A stretch of DNA of 41,854 nucleotides from Roseomonas sp. (lineage in GTDB: Bacteria > Pseudomonadota > Alphaproteobacteria > Acetobacterales > Acetobacteraceae), in the NCBI GenBank assembly GCA_028288745.1, contig JAQGHX010000013.1, positions 1 to 41,854 of the forward strand, read 5' to 3'. The position numbers were made by a program, and so were the translations under genes. Below, in pieces: positions 24,409 through 32,595 of this stretch; the stretch's first letter is position 1, and the number at the start of each line of letters is the position of its first letter. Below the pieces are notes generated by a model, which was not told the origin of the DNA, searched no databases, and saw only the letters and a program-made list of their open reading frames with translations.

Positions 24409-25131
24409 TCAGCCCCCCGCGGGGCCCGGGGGCGCGGCCGGCTCCGCCATCGTGGCCCAGACCGGATCCTTCAGCTTGCCCAGGAAGGCCGCATGCGCCG
24501 CCAGTTCCCCGGCCGAGACCGTGATCGGGTGGGGGACGCGATCCACCGGCACCTGGTCCAGCAGCACGGCGCGCGGCGTGCTCTCCATGCGGCTGGAGGC
24601 CAGCTCGAAGCCCGGCTGCTTGCCGCCCATCAGTTCCAGATAAACCTGGGACAGCAGTTGCACGTCCAGCAGCGCGTTGTGCGAGGTGCGCATCGTGTTG
24701 TCGATGCCGTAGCGCCGGCACAGCGCGTCCAGACTGTTGGGCAGGCCGGGGAAACGCTTCTTGGCCATCACCAGCGTATCGACCATCCGGCTGCGCGGGA
24801 TGGGGGCGGCGCCGGCACGCCTGAACTCGTGGTCCAGGAAGTTGAAGTCGAAGGCCGCGTTATGGGCGATGACCGGGTCGTCGCCCAGGAACTCCAGCAG
24901 GCCGGGCAGGATCTCGGCGAATTTGGGTTTGCCGGCCAGCATGTCGCGGGTGAAGCCGTGGATGCGGGCGGCTTCCTCCGGCACGTCCCGCTCGGGGTCG
25001 ATCAGGCGATGGAAGTGCCGGCCGGTGGGCACCAGGTTCAGCAGTTCCACCACCGCCACTTCCAGCACGCGGTCGCCGGTCGCGGGGTCAAGGCCGGTGG
25101 TTTCGGTGTCGAGCACCAGGGCACGGCTCAT
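24409..25131 (-). CDS. dnaQ: DNA polymerase III epsilon subunit (3'-5' proofreading exonuclease)
   Basis: A 240-residue DEDD exonuclease that proofreads for the replicative polymerase. Exo I is LDTETTGLDP (about 7-16), Exo II HNAAFDFNFLD, and Exo III SHNALLDVQLLSQVY, where most homologues read HGALLDA. The tail is Pro/Ala-rich and would bind the alpha subunit. The start overlaps the coaE stop by four bases, giving the operon VOC-aroE-coaE-dnaQ read leftward. In many alphaproteobacteria aroE-coaE-dnaQ follow maf near the replication origin. Confidence 0.95.
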   Translation of the reverse strand: MSRALVLDTETTGLDPATGDRVLEVAVVELLNLVPTGRHFHRLIDPERDVPEEAARIHGFTRDMLAGKPKFAEILPGLLEFLGDDPVIAHNAAFDFNFLDHEFRRAGAAPIPRSRMVDTLVMAKKRFPGLPNSLDALCRRYGIDNTMRTSHNALLDVQLLSQVYLELMGGKQPGFELASSRMESTPRAVLLDQVPVDRVPHPITVSAGELAAHAAFLGKLKDPVWATMAEPAAPPGPAGG

Positions 25132-25712
25132 CGGAGCGTCTCCAGCAGGGTCAGGATCTGGCGGCGGGTGGCGTGGCGCGACTGGCCGGTGCGCACCACG
25201 TGGTCGGCGCGCGCGCGGCGCAGCGGGTCGGGCATCTGGCGGGCGAGGATGGCGTCGAGGCGCCCTGGCGTCATGCCCGGGCGCTTCAGCACCCGCGCCC
25301 GCTGCACGGCGGCGGGGGCGGAGACCACCAGCACCATGTCGCAGCGCCGCTCGCCACCGGTTTCGAACAGCAGCGGGATGTCGAGCAGCACCAGGGGCCG
25401 CCGCCGCCGGCGCGCGGCGGCGAGGAAGCGGCGCTCCTCGGTCCGCACCAGGGGGTGGACGATGCGTTCCAGCCGCTTCAGCGCGGGGGGGTGGCCCAGC
25501 ACGGCGCGGCGCAGCGCCTCGCGGTCCACCGCGCCGTCGCGGATGCTGCCCGGAAAGGCGGCGCCGACCGGCGCCACGGCCCGGCCGCCACGCGCCTGCA
25601 GGGCATGCACCGTGGCATCGGCGTCGAAGACCGGGACATGGCGGCGGCGGAAGATGTTGGCGGCGGTGGACTTGCCCATGCCAATGCCGCCGGTGAGGCC
25701 AAGGATCTTCAC
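25128..25712 (-). CDS. coaE: Dephospho-CoA kinase
   Basis: The last step of coenzyme A synthesis: phosphorylates the 3'-hydroxyl of dephospho-CoA. The 194-residue protein starts with ILGLTGGIGMGKSTAA (P-loop GGIGMGKST), then FDADATVHAL, HPLVRTEER, LDIPLLFETGGERRCDMVLVV and RQMPDPLRRARADHVV, all standard. The start is GTG (complement 25710-25712), seven bases after GGAAGAG, which puts the P-loop at its usual distance. ATG at 25742 is an alternative that would add ten basic residues. Aro and CoA genes are co-transcribed with dnaQ. Confidence 0.95.
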   Translation of the reverse strand: MKILGLTGGIGMGKSTAANIFRRRHVPVFDADATVHALQARGGRAVAPVGAAFPGSIRDGAVDREALRRAVLGHPPALKRLERIVHPLVRTEERRFLAAARRRRRPLVLLDIPLLFETGGERRCDMVLVVSAPAAVQRARVLKRPGMTPGRLDAILARQMPDPLRRARADHVVRTGQSRHATRRQILTLLETLR

Positions 25713-25752
25713 CCGCGCTCTCTTCCGGCCCGCGCGCTCCATGTTGCCTGTA

Positions 25753-26670
25753 TCATGCGCTGCGGGGGATGCCGGCGGCGACGAAGCGGCGCAGCGCGGC
25801 ATCCACCACCGGCTCGGCGCCGAACCATGCGGCGAAGCCGGGGCGGGCCTGGTGCAGCAGCATGCCCAGCCCGTCCACCCCGCGCAGCCCGCGCGCGCGC
25901 GCCGCCGCCAGCAGCGGGGTTTCCAGCGGCACATAGACCGCGTCGGCCACCACCGCGTGGGGCGGCAGGGGGGAGAGGTCGATCGCCAGCGGCGGCTGGC
26001 CCACCATGCCCAGGCTGGTGCTGTTCACCAGCAGCGCGGCGCCGTCCAGCGGCGCGGTGGCCGCCACCCGCACGGGGCCGCCCAGGGCTTCCGCCAGGGC
26101 CTCGGCACGGCCAGCGTCGCGGTTGACGATGGTCAGCGCCGGGCAGCCCGCCCCCAGCAGCGCGGCGGCGATGGCACGCGCCGCGCCCCCCGCCCCCAGC
26201 AGCACGGCGGGGCCATCGGCCGCCGCCCAGCCCGGCGCCTGCTCATGCAGGCTTTCCAGGAAGCCGAAACCATCGGTGTTGGAGCCCAGGATGCGCCCGT
26301 CGCGGAAGACCAGCGTGTTCACGGCGCCCATGCGGGCGGCGGTGGCATCCACCACGTCGCAGAGCGCGAAAGCGGCTTCCTTGTGCGGGATGGTGACATT
26401 GGCGCCGCGGAAACCGAGCGTCACCAGGGCCCGCACGGCGGCGGCGAAATCGCCCGGTGCCACGGGCAGCGGCAGGTAGGCGCCGTCGATACCGTGCCGG
26501 CGCAGCCAGAAGCCATGCAGGCGGGGCGAGCGCGAATGGGAGACGGGCCAGCCCAGCACCCCCGCCAGCCGTGCCTGGCCGGTGAGGGCGCGGCCCATTT
26601 CTTCCATGCTGGCCCCATCCATGCCGGTCTCATCCATGCCCGTGCCGCCTATGCTGATATCCGGCGTCAT
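25753..26670 (-). CDS. aroE: Shikimate dehydrogenase (NADP+)
   Basis: Reduces 3-dehydroshikimate to shikimate. The 305-residue protein has the substrate site GWPVSHSRSPRLHG (40-53), NVTIPHKEAA with catalytic Lys97, SNTDGFGF, the cofactor motif [19 protein letters not shown], and the end block GVDGLGMLLHQA. It is about 30 residues longer than most AroE because of a Met/Gly/Asp-rich lead (1-27) with a repeated TGMD pattern. The first ATG overlaps the upstream VOC stop (ATGA), which supports it, but internal ATGs at residues 12, 17, 22 and 25 could be the true start. Confidence 0.94.
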   Translation of the reverse strand: MTPDISIGGTGMDETGMDGASMEEMGRALTGQARLAGVLGWPVSHSRSPRLHGFWLRRHGIDGAYLPLPVAPGDFAAAVRALVTLGFRGANVTIPHKEAAFALCDVVDATAARMGAVNTLVFRDGRILGSNTDGFGFLESLHEQAPGWAAADGPAVLLGAGGAARAIAAALLGAGCPALTIVNRDAGRAEALAEALGGPVRVAATAPLDGAALLVNSTSLGMVGQPPLAIDLSPLPPHAVVADAVYVPLETPLLAAARARGLRGVDGLGMLLHQARPGFAAWFGAEPVVDAALRRFVAAGIPRSA

Positions 26671-27143
26671 GGCCGATTCCATTCGCCTTCCGGGCGCGGC
26701 CGGTGAACCGGGGTGCCGGAGGATGGCCCGCCCTGGAACGGCCTCGCGCCCAAATCCTGGAAGATGCGCAGCAGGTAGCCATCCGGGTCCATCACGATGA
26801 ACTGCCGGTTGCCGGCTGCCTCGTCCCCACGGCGGTACCAGGTCTCCTCCATCGGCAGGGACAGTGTGGCGCCGGCCCGCAGGGCGCTGCCGTGCAAGGC
26901 GTCCACGTCGCTGGCCTCGATCTGCAGGTTCATGCCCCGGCCATAGGGGAAGGCGGGCTCGGCGGCCAGGAAAGCGCGGCCGGTGGGCTGTTCCGGCATC
27001 AGTTCCGCCCCTTCCCGCTCCAGATAGGCGAAGCGTTCCCCGGCGCGGGCATAGCGGACGGTGAAGCCCAGCACCCCGGTATAGAAGCCCAGGCTGCGCG
27101 CGATATCCGTACAGACCAGTTCCGGCACCAGACGCGCGCCCAT
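26667..27143 (-). CDS. VOC-family protein (bleomycin-resistance/glyoxalase type)
   Basis: A 158-residue single VOC domain. It begins [24 protein letters not shown] and continues through [14 protein letters not shown] and [21 protein letters not shown], the usual beta-alpha-beta-beta-beta repeats. Pairs of such monomers form the active or binding site; the ligand is unknown. The tail of about 20 residues is Pro/Arg-rich. It is the first gene of the leftward aroE-coaE-dnaQ operon, overlapping aroE by four bases, and divergent from gshB across 131 bp. A GTG two codons upstream is an alternative start. Confidence 0.85.
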   Translation of the reverse strand: MGARLVPELVCTDIARSLGFYTGVLGFTVRYARAGERFAYLEREGAELMPEQPTGRAFLAAEPAFPYGRGMNLQIEASDVDALHGSALRAGATLSLPMEETWYRRGDEAAGNRQFIVMDPDGYLLRIFQDLGARPFQGGPSSGTPVHRPRPEGEWNRP

Positions 27144-27274
27144 CGTCACCCCCTCGGTTCGCCCCCTGTGTCGCCCATCCCACCCGCCGCCGCCAGTACG
27201 GGATGCGCCCCCCTGGCATTCCGCCGCGCGCGATGCCACCACTTCACCCGACCCGTATTCACGAGGACCACCCC

Positions 27275-28219
27275 ATGACGCGTGCCTTGCAGGTCGCGGT
27301 CCAGATGGACCCGATCCAGAGCATCAATATCGACGGCGACAGCACCTTTGTTCTCATGCTGGAAGCCCAGGCCCGGGGCCACGTCCTCTGGCACTACCAC
27401 GTCAAGGACCTGACCCTGACCGCCGGCCGCGTGCTGGCCCGCCTGCAGCCGGTGGAAGTGCGCCGCGAGAAGGGCAACCACTTCACCCTGGGCGAGGCGC
27501 GGGAGGTCGATCTCTCGACCATGGACGTGGTGCTGATGCGCCAGGACCCGCCCTTCGACATGGCCTATATCACGGCCACCCATATCCTGGAGATGATCCA
27601 CCCCAGGACCCTGGTGGTGAACGACCCGGCCAGCGTGCGCAACGCGCCCGAAAAGCTGTTCGTGATGCAGTTCCCGGACCTGATGCCGGACACCATGATC
27701 ACCCATGACCCGCTGGAAGTGCGCAAGTTCCGCGAGAAGCATGGCGACATCATCGTCAAGCCGCTGTTCGGCAATGGCGGCGCCGGGGTGTTCCACCTGC
27801 GCCCGGAGGACGGCAATCTCAACTCGCTGCTGGAACTCTACGCCGAGAAATCGCGCGAGCCGCTGATGATCCAGCAATACGTCCCGGCGGTGCGCGAGGG
27901 CGACAAACGTATCATCCTGGTGGACGGCGTGCCGATGGGCGCCATCAACCGCGTGCCGGCGGCCGGCGAGAGCCGCAGCAACATGCATGTCGGCGGCCGC
28001 CCGGAGCGGATCGCGCTGACCGCGCGGGACAAGGAAATCTGCGCCCGCATCGGACCGGCCCTGAAGGAACGCGGGCTGATCTTCGTCGGCATCGACGTGA
28101 TCGGGGACTACCTGACCGAGATCAACGTCACCTCGCCCACCGGCCTGCAGGAAATCGCCCGCTTCGACGGGGTGCAGCTGGAAAAGGCGATCTGGGACGC
28201 GATCGAGGCGAAGCGCTGA
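27275..28219 (+). CDS. gshB: Glutathione synthetase
   Basis: Joins gamma-glutamylcysteine and glycine with ATP. The 314-residue protein has the N-terminal block [52 protein letters not shown], then ATP-grasp motifs [40 protein letters not shown] and [15 protein letters not shown] 27275 follows GAGGA (27263-27267) at seven bases; longer open frames upstream overlap the divergent gene's promoter. It is a single-gene unit ending in a gene-end element and a T-run terminator. Confidence 0.96.
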   Translation: MTRALQVAVQMDPIQSINIDGDSTFVLMLEAQARGHVLWHYHVKDLTLTAGRVLARLQPVEVRREKGNHFTLGEAREVDLSTMDVVLMRQDPPFDMAYITATHILEMIHPRTLVVNDPASVRNAPEKLFVMQFPDLMPDTMITHDPLEVRKFREKHGDIIVKPLFGNGGAGVFHLRPEDGNLNSLLELYAEKSREPLMIQQYVPAVREGDKRIILVDGVPMGAINRVPAAGESRSNMHVGGRPERIALTARDKEICARIGPALKERGLIFVGIDVIGDYLTEINVTSPTGLQEIARFDGVQLEKAIWDAIEAKR

Positions 28220-28234
28220 GGCGGAAGGCTTAAG

Positions 28235-28274
28235 GCCGGGGTGGAAAGTCCACCCCGGACCCCGCTGTGAGTTT
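28235..28274 (+). repeat. Gene-end element, copy C1 (second hairpin only)
   Basis: The hairpin around GGGGTGGAAAGTCCACCCC (28238-28256, flanked by CC and GG) lies 16 nt after the gshB stop, followed by the conserved tail GACCCCGCTGTGAGTTT. The first hairpin of the element is missing here. Confidence 0.75.
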
Positions 28275-28286
28275 CAGCAGGGCTGA

Positions 28287-28317
28287 GAGGGCAGGCGCCG
28301 CTGCCTCAGATTTTTTT
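28287..28317 (+). terminator. Rho-independent terminator of gshB
   Basis: GAGGGCAG (28287-28294) pairs with CTGCCTC (28301-28307) with one bulged G and a 6-nt loop, followed after AGA by seven T (28311-28317). It is the clearest classical terminator in the window. Confidence 0.75.
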
Positions 28318-28338
28318 ATGGAAGGCCGCGCGGGCTGA

Positions 28339-28366
28339 CCGGCCGGTACACGCCGGCCGGTACACG
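28339..28366. repeat. Perfect tandem repeat of 14 bp
   Basis: CCGGCCGGTACACG occurs twice without a gap (28339-28352 and 28353-28366) between the gshB terminator and the element that follows ubiE. It has no coding role. Confidence 0.8.
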
Positions 28367-28381
28367 AATGCTTTAGCTTAA

Positions 28382-28415
28382 CCGGCAGCGGGGTCCAGGG
28401 ACAGCGCCCCTGGCC
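28382..28415 (-). repeat. Gene-end element, copy C2 (first hairpin and tail)
   Basis: On the minus strand, 13 nt after the ubiE stop, CCAGGGGCGCTGTCCCTGG (complement of 28395-28413) forms the first hairpin, then the tail GACCCCGCTGCCGGTT follows directly. The second hairpin is missing. It is the complement of what C1 keeps, on the opposite side of the same gap. Confidence 0.75.
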
Positions 28416-28426
28416 TGTCGTGCCCT

Positions 28427-29164
28427 TCAGAACTTCCAGCCGGAATGGATCGCCACGATCCCGCCCGAGAGGTTCTGCCACTTCACCCGCTCGAACCCGG
28501 CCTTCTCCATCATGCCCGCCAGCGTCGCCTGGTCGGGGAACATGCGGATGCTCTCGGCCAGGTACTGGTAGCTGTCGGCATCATTGGCGATGCGGGCGCC
28601 AATGGCCGGCAGCACCTTGAAGGACCAGGCGTCGTAGACCGGTTTCAGGGCCTCCACCTCCAGGGTGGAGAATTCCAGCACGCACATCCGCCCGCCCGGC
28701 CGCAGCACCCGGAAGCCCTCGCGCAGCACCGCGTCCTTGTCGGTGCAGTTGCGCAGGCCGAAGGCCATCGAGACGCGCTCGACGCTGCCCGGGGGCAGCG
28801 GAATTTTTTCGGCGTCGCAGCAGAGGAAGGTGAGGCCCTCGGCCAGGCCCTTCTGCAGCGCGCGGCCCTGGCCCACGCCCAGCATGGCGGCGTTGATATC
28901 GGCCAGGATGACCTTTCCGGCGCCGCGCTTCTTGGCCAGGAAGGCGACATCGCCGGTGCCGGAGGCCAGGTCCAGCAGCGTATCGCCGGCCCCGGCGCCG
29001 ATGGCGGCGACGAAGGCCCGCTTCCAGGCCCGGTGCAGGCCAAGCGACATCAGGTCGTTCATCACGTCGTATTTGGGCGCGACGCTGTTGAACACCTCCC
29101 GCACCATCGAGGTTTTGCTCTCGCGGTCTACGGTACGGAAGCCGAAATCCGTGGTCTGGGTCAT
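28427..29164 (-). CDS. ubiE: Ubiquinone/menaquinone biosynthesis C-methyltransferase
   Basis: SAM-dependent C-methylation of the quinone ring. The 245-residue protein begins TTDFGFRTVDRESK and carries VREVFNSVAPKYDVMNDLMSLGLHR, the SAM site DLASGTGDVAF, ILADINAAMLGVG, the YfiE/UbiE signature region VSMAFGLRNCTDK, and VLEFST. The end block PDQATLAGMMEKAGF...HSGW is typical. ATG complement 29162-29164 is chosen; ATG 29173 would add three residues. It is transcribed after the marR-type gene, which ends about 25 bp upstream. Its 3' end carries gene-end element C2. Confidence 0.95.
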   Translation of the reverse strand: MTQTTDFGFRTVDRESKTSMVREVFNSVAPKYDVMNDLMSLGLHRAWKRAFVAAIGAGAGDTLLDLASGTGDVAFLAKKRGAGKVILADINAAMLGVGQGRALQKGLAEGLTFLCCDAEKIPLPPGSVERVSMAFGLRNCTDKDAVLREGFRVLRPGGRMCVLEFSTLEVEALKPVYDAWSFKVLPAIGARIANDADSYQYLAESIRMFPDQATLAGMMEKAGFERVKWQNLSGGIVAIHSGWKF

Positions 29165-29189
29165 GGCGGCCATTCTAGGCCGAAACCGC

Positions 29190-29684
29190 TCAGGCCAGAA
29201 GACGCCGCAGCAGGCGGATCAACATCCGCCGTTCCTCGGGAGAGAGCGGGGCGAGCAGCCGCTGGTTGGCGTAGCTGCCCTGGTGCACCGCATCGGCCAG
29301 GGCAGCGGAGCCTGCGGGGGCCAGGGAGAGCACCAGGGTGCGCCGGTCCATCGGGTCGCTCCCGACTTCCACCAGGCCGCGGTCGCGCAGGCGGGTCACG
29401 ATGCCTTGGATGGTGGCGGGGTCCAGCGCCACGGCGCGGCCCAGCGCGTTCTGCGTGGCGCGGCCAAGCTCGGCCAGCTTCAGCAGCGTCGCGAATTGCG
29501 CCGAGGTAAGCCCGCCGGCGGCGCCACGCTCCTGGAACAGCGCCGCATGCCGCTGGTGCGCCCGGCGCAGCAGGTGGCCGACCGATTCGTCGAGGCGGTA
29601 GGACAGCGAGACAGACGGGACGAGCTCTTCCGCCAGGGCACCGCCGGACGGTGCATCGGGCATGATCGCGAGCGGTTGGCTCAT
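29190..29684 (-). CDS. MarR-family transcriptional regulator
   Basis: A 164-residue winged-helix regulator. The DNA-binding region is visible as LTSAQFATLLKLAELGRATQNALGRAVALDPATIQGIVTRLRDRGLVEVGSDPMDRRTLVLSLAPAG, with the conserved D-x-R-x wing. MarR proteins bind as dimers to short palindromes and respond to small ligands, often phenolics. The start ATG (complement 29682-29684) follows AAGGGG at nine bases. It precedes ubiE in the same direction, so it may autoregulate and affect quinone synthesis; that is inferred from position only. Confidence 0.92.
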   Translation of the reverse strand: MSQPLAIMPDAPSGGALAEELVPSVSLSYRLDESVGHLLRRAHQRHAALFQERGAAGGLTSAQFATLLKLAELGRATQNALGRAVALDPATIQGIVTRLRDRGLVEVGSDPMDRRTLVLSLAPAGSAALADAVHQGSYANQRLLAPLSPEERRMLIRLLRRLLA

Positions 29685-29804
29685 GGTTCTTTGCCCCTTC
29701 CAGACTGGTCCCGCCGCACCATCAGCATCGTGGCGGCGTGCGTCAACCAACGGCAGAGGCAGCGCCGGCCGGCGCCCGGCGGGGTGGAGCGGCGAAGCGC
29801 GGCC

Positions 29805-30188
29805 TCAGCCGGGCAGCAAGCGATAGCCGAACATGGCCAGGGTGACACCACCAAGGCTCAGCGCCACCATGCCCGCGCGGTCGGCATGCCACATCAGGCG
29901 CTCAGCGAGGATGGCGGCCATTTGCCGGCGGCCATCCGGCCCCCGCAGGCGGCGCCCGCCCTCACCCGCCAGCGCAGGCCATAAGCGGGTCTGGCGCAGA
30001 TCCATGCGTGGTACACGCAGCGCCGCGGCCCACATGCCGAGCCAGAGCGCCGCTGTCATGAGCGCGCCGCTCTGCATCGCCAGCATCGGCCGGGCGGCGA
30101 GCAACAGCATGACCAGCGCGATCCCGAAGGCGGCACAGCCCATGCCACGCCGGATCGTATGGTCTGCGATATTGCGGAGCGTATCCAT
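29805..30188 (-). CDS. Small membrane protein of unknown function
   Basis: A 127-residue protein with three hydrophobic stretches (about 17-35, 40-57 and 105-125) separated by a basic loop with MDLRQTRLWPALAGEGGRRLRG. No family was recognised. Support for it being real: a strong AAGGGGG ribosome site six bases before the ATG, an N-terminal amphipathic segment, and codon use like its neighbours. It stands alone between the marR-type gene and the MFS promoter region. Confidence 0.65.
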   Translation of the reverse strand: MDTLRNIADHTIRRGMGCAAFGIALVMLLLAARPMLAMQSGALMTAALWLGMWAAALRVPRMDLRQTRLWPALAGEGGRRLRGPDGRRQMAAILAERLMWHADRAGMVALSLGGVTLAMFGYRLLPG

Positions 30189-30622
30189 GGCGGCCCCCTT
30201 GTCCCGTCATGCTGACGCCTGCGCGAAGGGAATGCATCCCCCTTTCATGCCGGCCCGTCACGATCGGGCATTCGATACCAGTCATATGGGCCAACTTGCC
30301 CGCTGGGGAAGCGTTGCGGGTGCCTGAAGCGGAATCATAGGGATTCAGCCCTTCCCGGCCCTTGGCAGCGGCTGAAAAGGTCCACTGGCGGGCGGGCAAT
30401 ATCCGGCCCGTGCCTCATTATCATTTTATTGTGATAATTCGTTTCGATCCGCATCCATGATTTCGCGGCCCGGCCGGCATCGGCACACTCCGCCCAGGCC
30501 CGACTGCCCCGCTACCGGTCGGAAAGGCCGCTAACCCGCCGCAGATGCGGGCTCGTCAATAAAGACCGTCAACAGAATCCTGGGCCGACGGCACCGGGAC
30601 AGGGCAGGGACTCGTTCGACAA
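30189..30622. promoter_or_regulatory. Long intergenic region upstream of the MFS transporter
   Basis: A 434-bp divergent gap without a supported gene. It holds an AT-rich dyad (30417-30438) and a small hairpin CCCGC/GCGGG (about 30536-30552). The MFS promoter and probably its operator are here, along with the leftward promoter of the small membrane protein. The ribosome site before the MFS start is weak. Confidence 0.5.
30417..30438. promoter_or_regulatory. Dyad ATTATCA-N8-TGATAAT, candidate operator
   Basis: Perfect 7-bp arms with an 8-bp spacer (TTTTATTG), about 184 bp upstream of the MFS start, in a locally very AT-rich patch of an otherwise GC-rich gap. It could be an operator or lie over a promoter; no regulator gene lies next to it. 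Confidence 0.5.
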
Positions 30623-32332
30623 ATGGCATCCGCAATTCCAATGCCCGGCGCCGCGAACCGGGCCATGACGCGGGGGGAACGGAAGGTCATTATCGCCTCC
30701 TCCCTCGGCACCGTGTTCGAGTGGTACGATTTCTATCTGTACGGCTCGCTCGCCGCCGTCATCGGCGCCAAGTTCTTCAGCCAGTTCCCCGAGGGCACGC
30801 GCAATATCTTCGCGCTGCTGGCCTTCGCGGCCGGCTTCCTGGTGCGGCCCTTCGGCGCCCTGGTCTTCGGGCGGCTGGGCGACCTCGTGGGGCGCAAATA
30901 CACCTTCCTGATCACCATCCTGATCATGGGCGCCTCGACCTTCATCGTCGGTATCCTGCCCACCTCGGACCAGATCGGCATTTCCGCCGCCATCATCCTG
31001 ATCGTGCTGCGCTGCCTCCAGGGCCTGGCGCTGGGCGGCGAATACGGCGGCGCCGCGACCGATGTGGCCGAGCACGCGCCCCAGGGCCGCCGCGGCTTCT
31101 ACACCAGCTTCATCCAGGTCACCGCGACGGGCGGCCTGTTCCTGTCCCTGCTGGTCATCCTGTTCGCCCGCTCGGCGCTGGGGGAGGAAGCCTTCCTCGA
31201 CTGGGGCTGGCGCATCCCGTTCCTGGTCTCGATCCTGCTGCTCGGCGTCTCCGTCTGGATCCGGATGCAGCTGGAGGAAAGCCCGGCCTTCAGGAAGATG
31301 AAGGAAGAGGGCACCGGCTCCAAGGCGCCGCTGACGGAAGCCTTTGGCCAGTGGAAGAACGCCAAGGTGGCCATCCTGGCGCTGTTCGGCCTCGTCGCCG
31401 GGCAGGCGGTGGTCTGGTACACCGGGCAGTTCTACGCGCTGTTCTTCATCAACTCGATCCTCAAGGTGGACGGCTATACCGCCAACCTGCTGATCGCCTG
31501 GGGGCTGCTGCTCGGCTCCGGCGGCTTCGTGCTGTTCGGCTGGCTCTCGGACAAGATCGGGCGCAAGCCGATCATCCTCGGCGGCTGCCTGCTGGCGGCG
31601 CTGACCTACTTCCCGCTGTTCAAGCTGCTGAGCGCCGAAGCCAACCCGGCCCTGCACGCCGCCCATCGCGACATCACCGTGGTGGTGCAGGCCGACCCGG
31701 CCGACTGCTCCTTCCAGTTCAACCCGGTGGGCACCGCGCGCTTCACCAATAGCTGCGACATCGCCAAGTCGTCGCTGGCCCGCCTCTCGGTCAATTACAC
31801 GGTCGAGAACGCGCCCGCCGGCAGCGTCGCCACGGTCCGCGTCGGCCAGACCACCCTGCCGGCCAATGCACCGAACTTTGCGCAGACGCTGGGCACCACC
31901 ATCACCGCGGCGGGCTACCCGGCGGCATCCAACCCCTCCGTCGTCAAGATGAACCACCCATTCGACCTGTTCCGCGAGCAGACGGCGATCTCGATTCTGG
32001 TCCTGACCATCCTGGTCATCTACGTGACCATGGTCTACGGCCCGATCGCGGCGGCCCTGGTCGAACTCTTCCCGACCCGCATCCGCTACACCTCCATGTC
32101 GCTGCCCTACCATATCGGAAACGGCTGGTTCGGTGGCCTGCTGCCGGCCACGGCTTTCGCCATGATCGCGCAGACCGGCGATGTCTATTACGGCCTCTGG
32201 TACCCGGTGGTCATCGCCCTCGTCACCGTGGTCATCGGCACCTTCTTCGTGCCGGAAACCAAGGGCCGGGATATTTTCGCGGAAGACTTCAACGCCACCC
32301 GCAATCCAGCGGGGATACGGGCTCGGCATTAA
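30623..32332 (+). CDS. MFS transporter, metabolite:H+ symporter (MHS) type, with large periplasmic insert
   Basis: A 569-residue twelve-segment transporter. MHS hallmarks are SSLGTVFEWYDFYLYG (27-41), GRLGDLVGRK (83-92), LQGLALGGEYGGAAT (132-146) and, in the second half, GWLSDKIGRKP (306-316). Members carry organic acids, betaines or aromatic acids with protons. About 115 residues (338-452) are inserted between two late membrane segments, with two cysteines (Cys362, Cys378) in DPADCSFQFNPVG and TNSCDIAK; the insert should be periplasmic and may be disulfide-linked. I recall similar inserts in other proteobacterial members. It ends in VPETKGRDI. The substrate is not known. A gene-end element follows the stop. 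Confidence 0.93.
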   Translation: MASAIPMPGAANRAMTRGERKVIIASSLGTVFEWYDFYLYGSLAAVIGAKFFSQFPEGTRNIFALLAFAAGFLVRPFGALVFGRLGDLVGRKYTFLITILIMGASTFIVGILPTSDQIGISAAIILIVLRCLQGLALGGEYGGAATDVAEHAPQGRRGFYTSFIQVTATGGLFLSLLVILFARSALGEEAFLDWGWRIPFLVSILLLGVSVWIRMQLEESPAFRKMKEEGTGSKAPLTEAFGQWKNAKVAILALFGLVAGQAVVWYTGQFYALFFINSILKVDGYTANLLIAWGLLLGSGGFVLFGWLSDKIGRKPIILGGCLLAALTYFPLFKLLSAEANPALHAAHRDITVVVQADPADCSFQFNPVGTARFTNSCDIAKSSLARLSVNYTVENAPAGSVATVRVGQTTLPANAPNFAQTLGTTITAAGYPAASNPSVVKMNHPFDLFREQTAISILVLTILVIYVTMVYGPIAAALVELFPTRIRYTSMSLPYHIGNGWFGGLLPATAFAMIAQTGDVYYGLWYPVVIALVTVVIGTFFVPETKGRDIFAEDFNATRNPAGIRARH

Positions 32333-32336
32333 AAGG

Positions 32337-32407
32337 GGCCAGGCAGGGGCGCTGCCCCCTGGACCCCGCCGGGGTGGAAAGTCCACCCCGGACCCCGCTG
32401 CCGGTTT
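32337..32407 (+). repeat. Gene-end two-hairpin element, copy D
   Basis: Starts five bases after the MFS stop. The first hairpin (about 32344-32361, CAGGGGCGCTGCCCCCTG) has a small insertion on its left side, the second is around GGGGTGGAAAGTCCACCCC (32371-32389), and the tail GACCCCGCTGCCGGTTT follows. A further stem TCAAGGC-AAG-GCCTTGA lies at 32420-32436. The rest of the gap to hemE (to 32595) has no recognised feature. Confidence 0.8.
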
Positions 32408-32595
32408 GGGCGGGGGCTTTCAAGGCAAGGCCTTGATGATGTTAAAGGGCCACTGAATTGCCGGGCGTGGGGTGGCTGGGCCTCCCCCCGCATCCAAAAC
32501 GGCTGAAGCCGGCGAGTGGGGTAACACTCGTCACCCCAGGGCAGAACTCCGGAAGGGGCAATCCCTTCTGGCCCGGTGGAACAGGGCGTGCCTCC

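Noticed and set aside
27203-27274. Longer start for gshB
   Set aside because: The added residues have no homology, no ribosome site, and lie in the divergent promoter gap; GAGGA fits ATG 27275.
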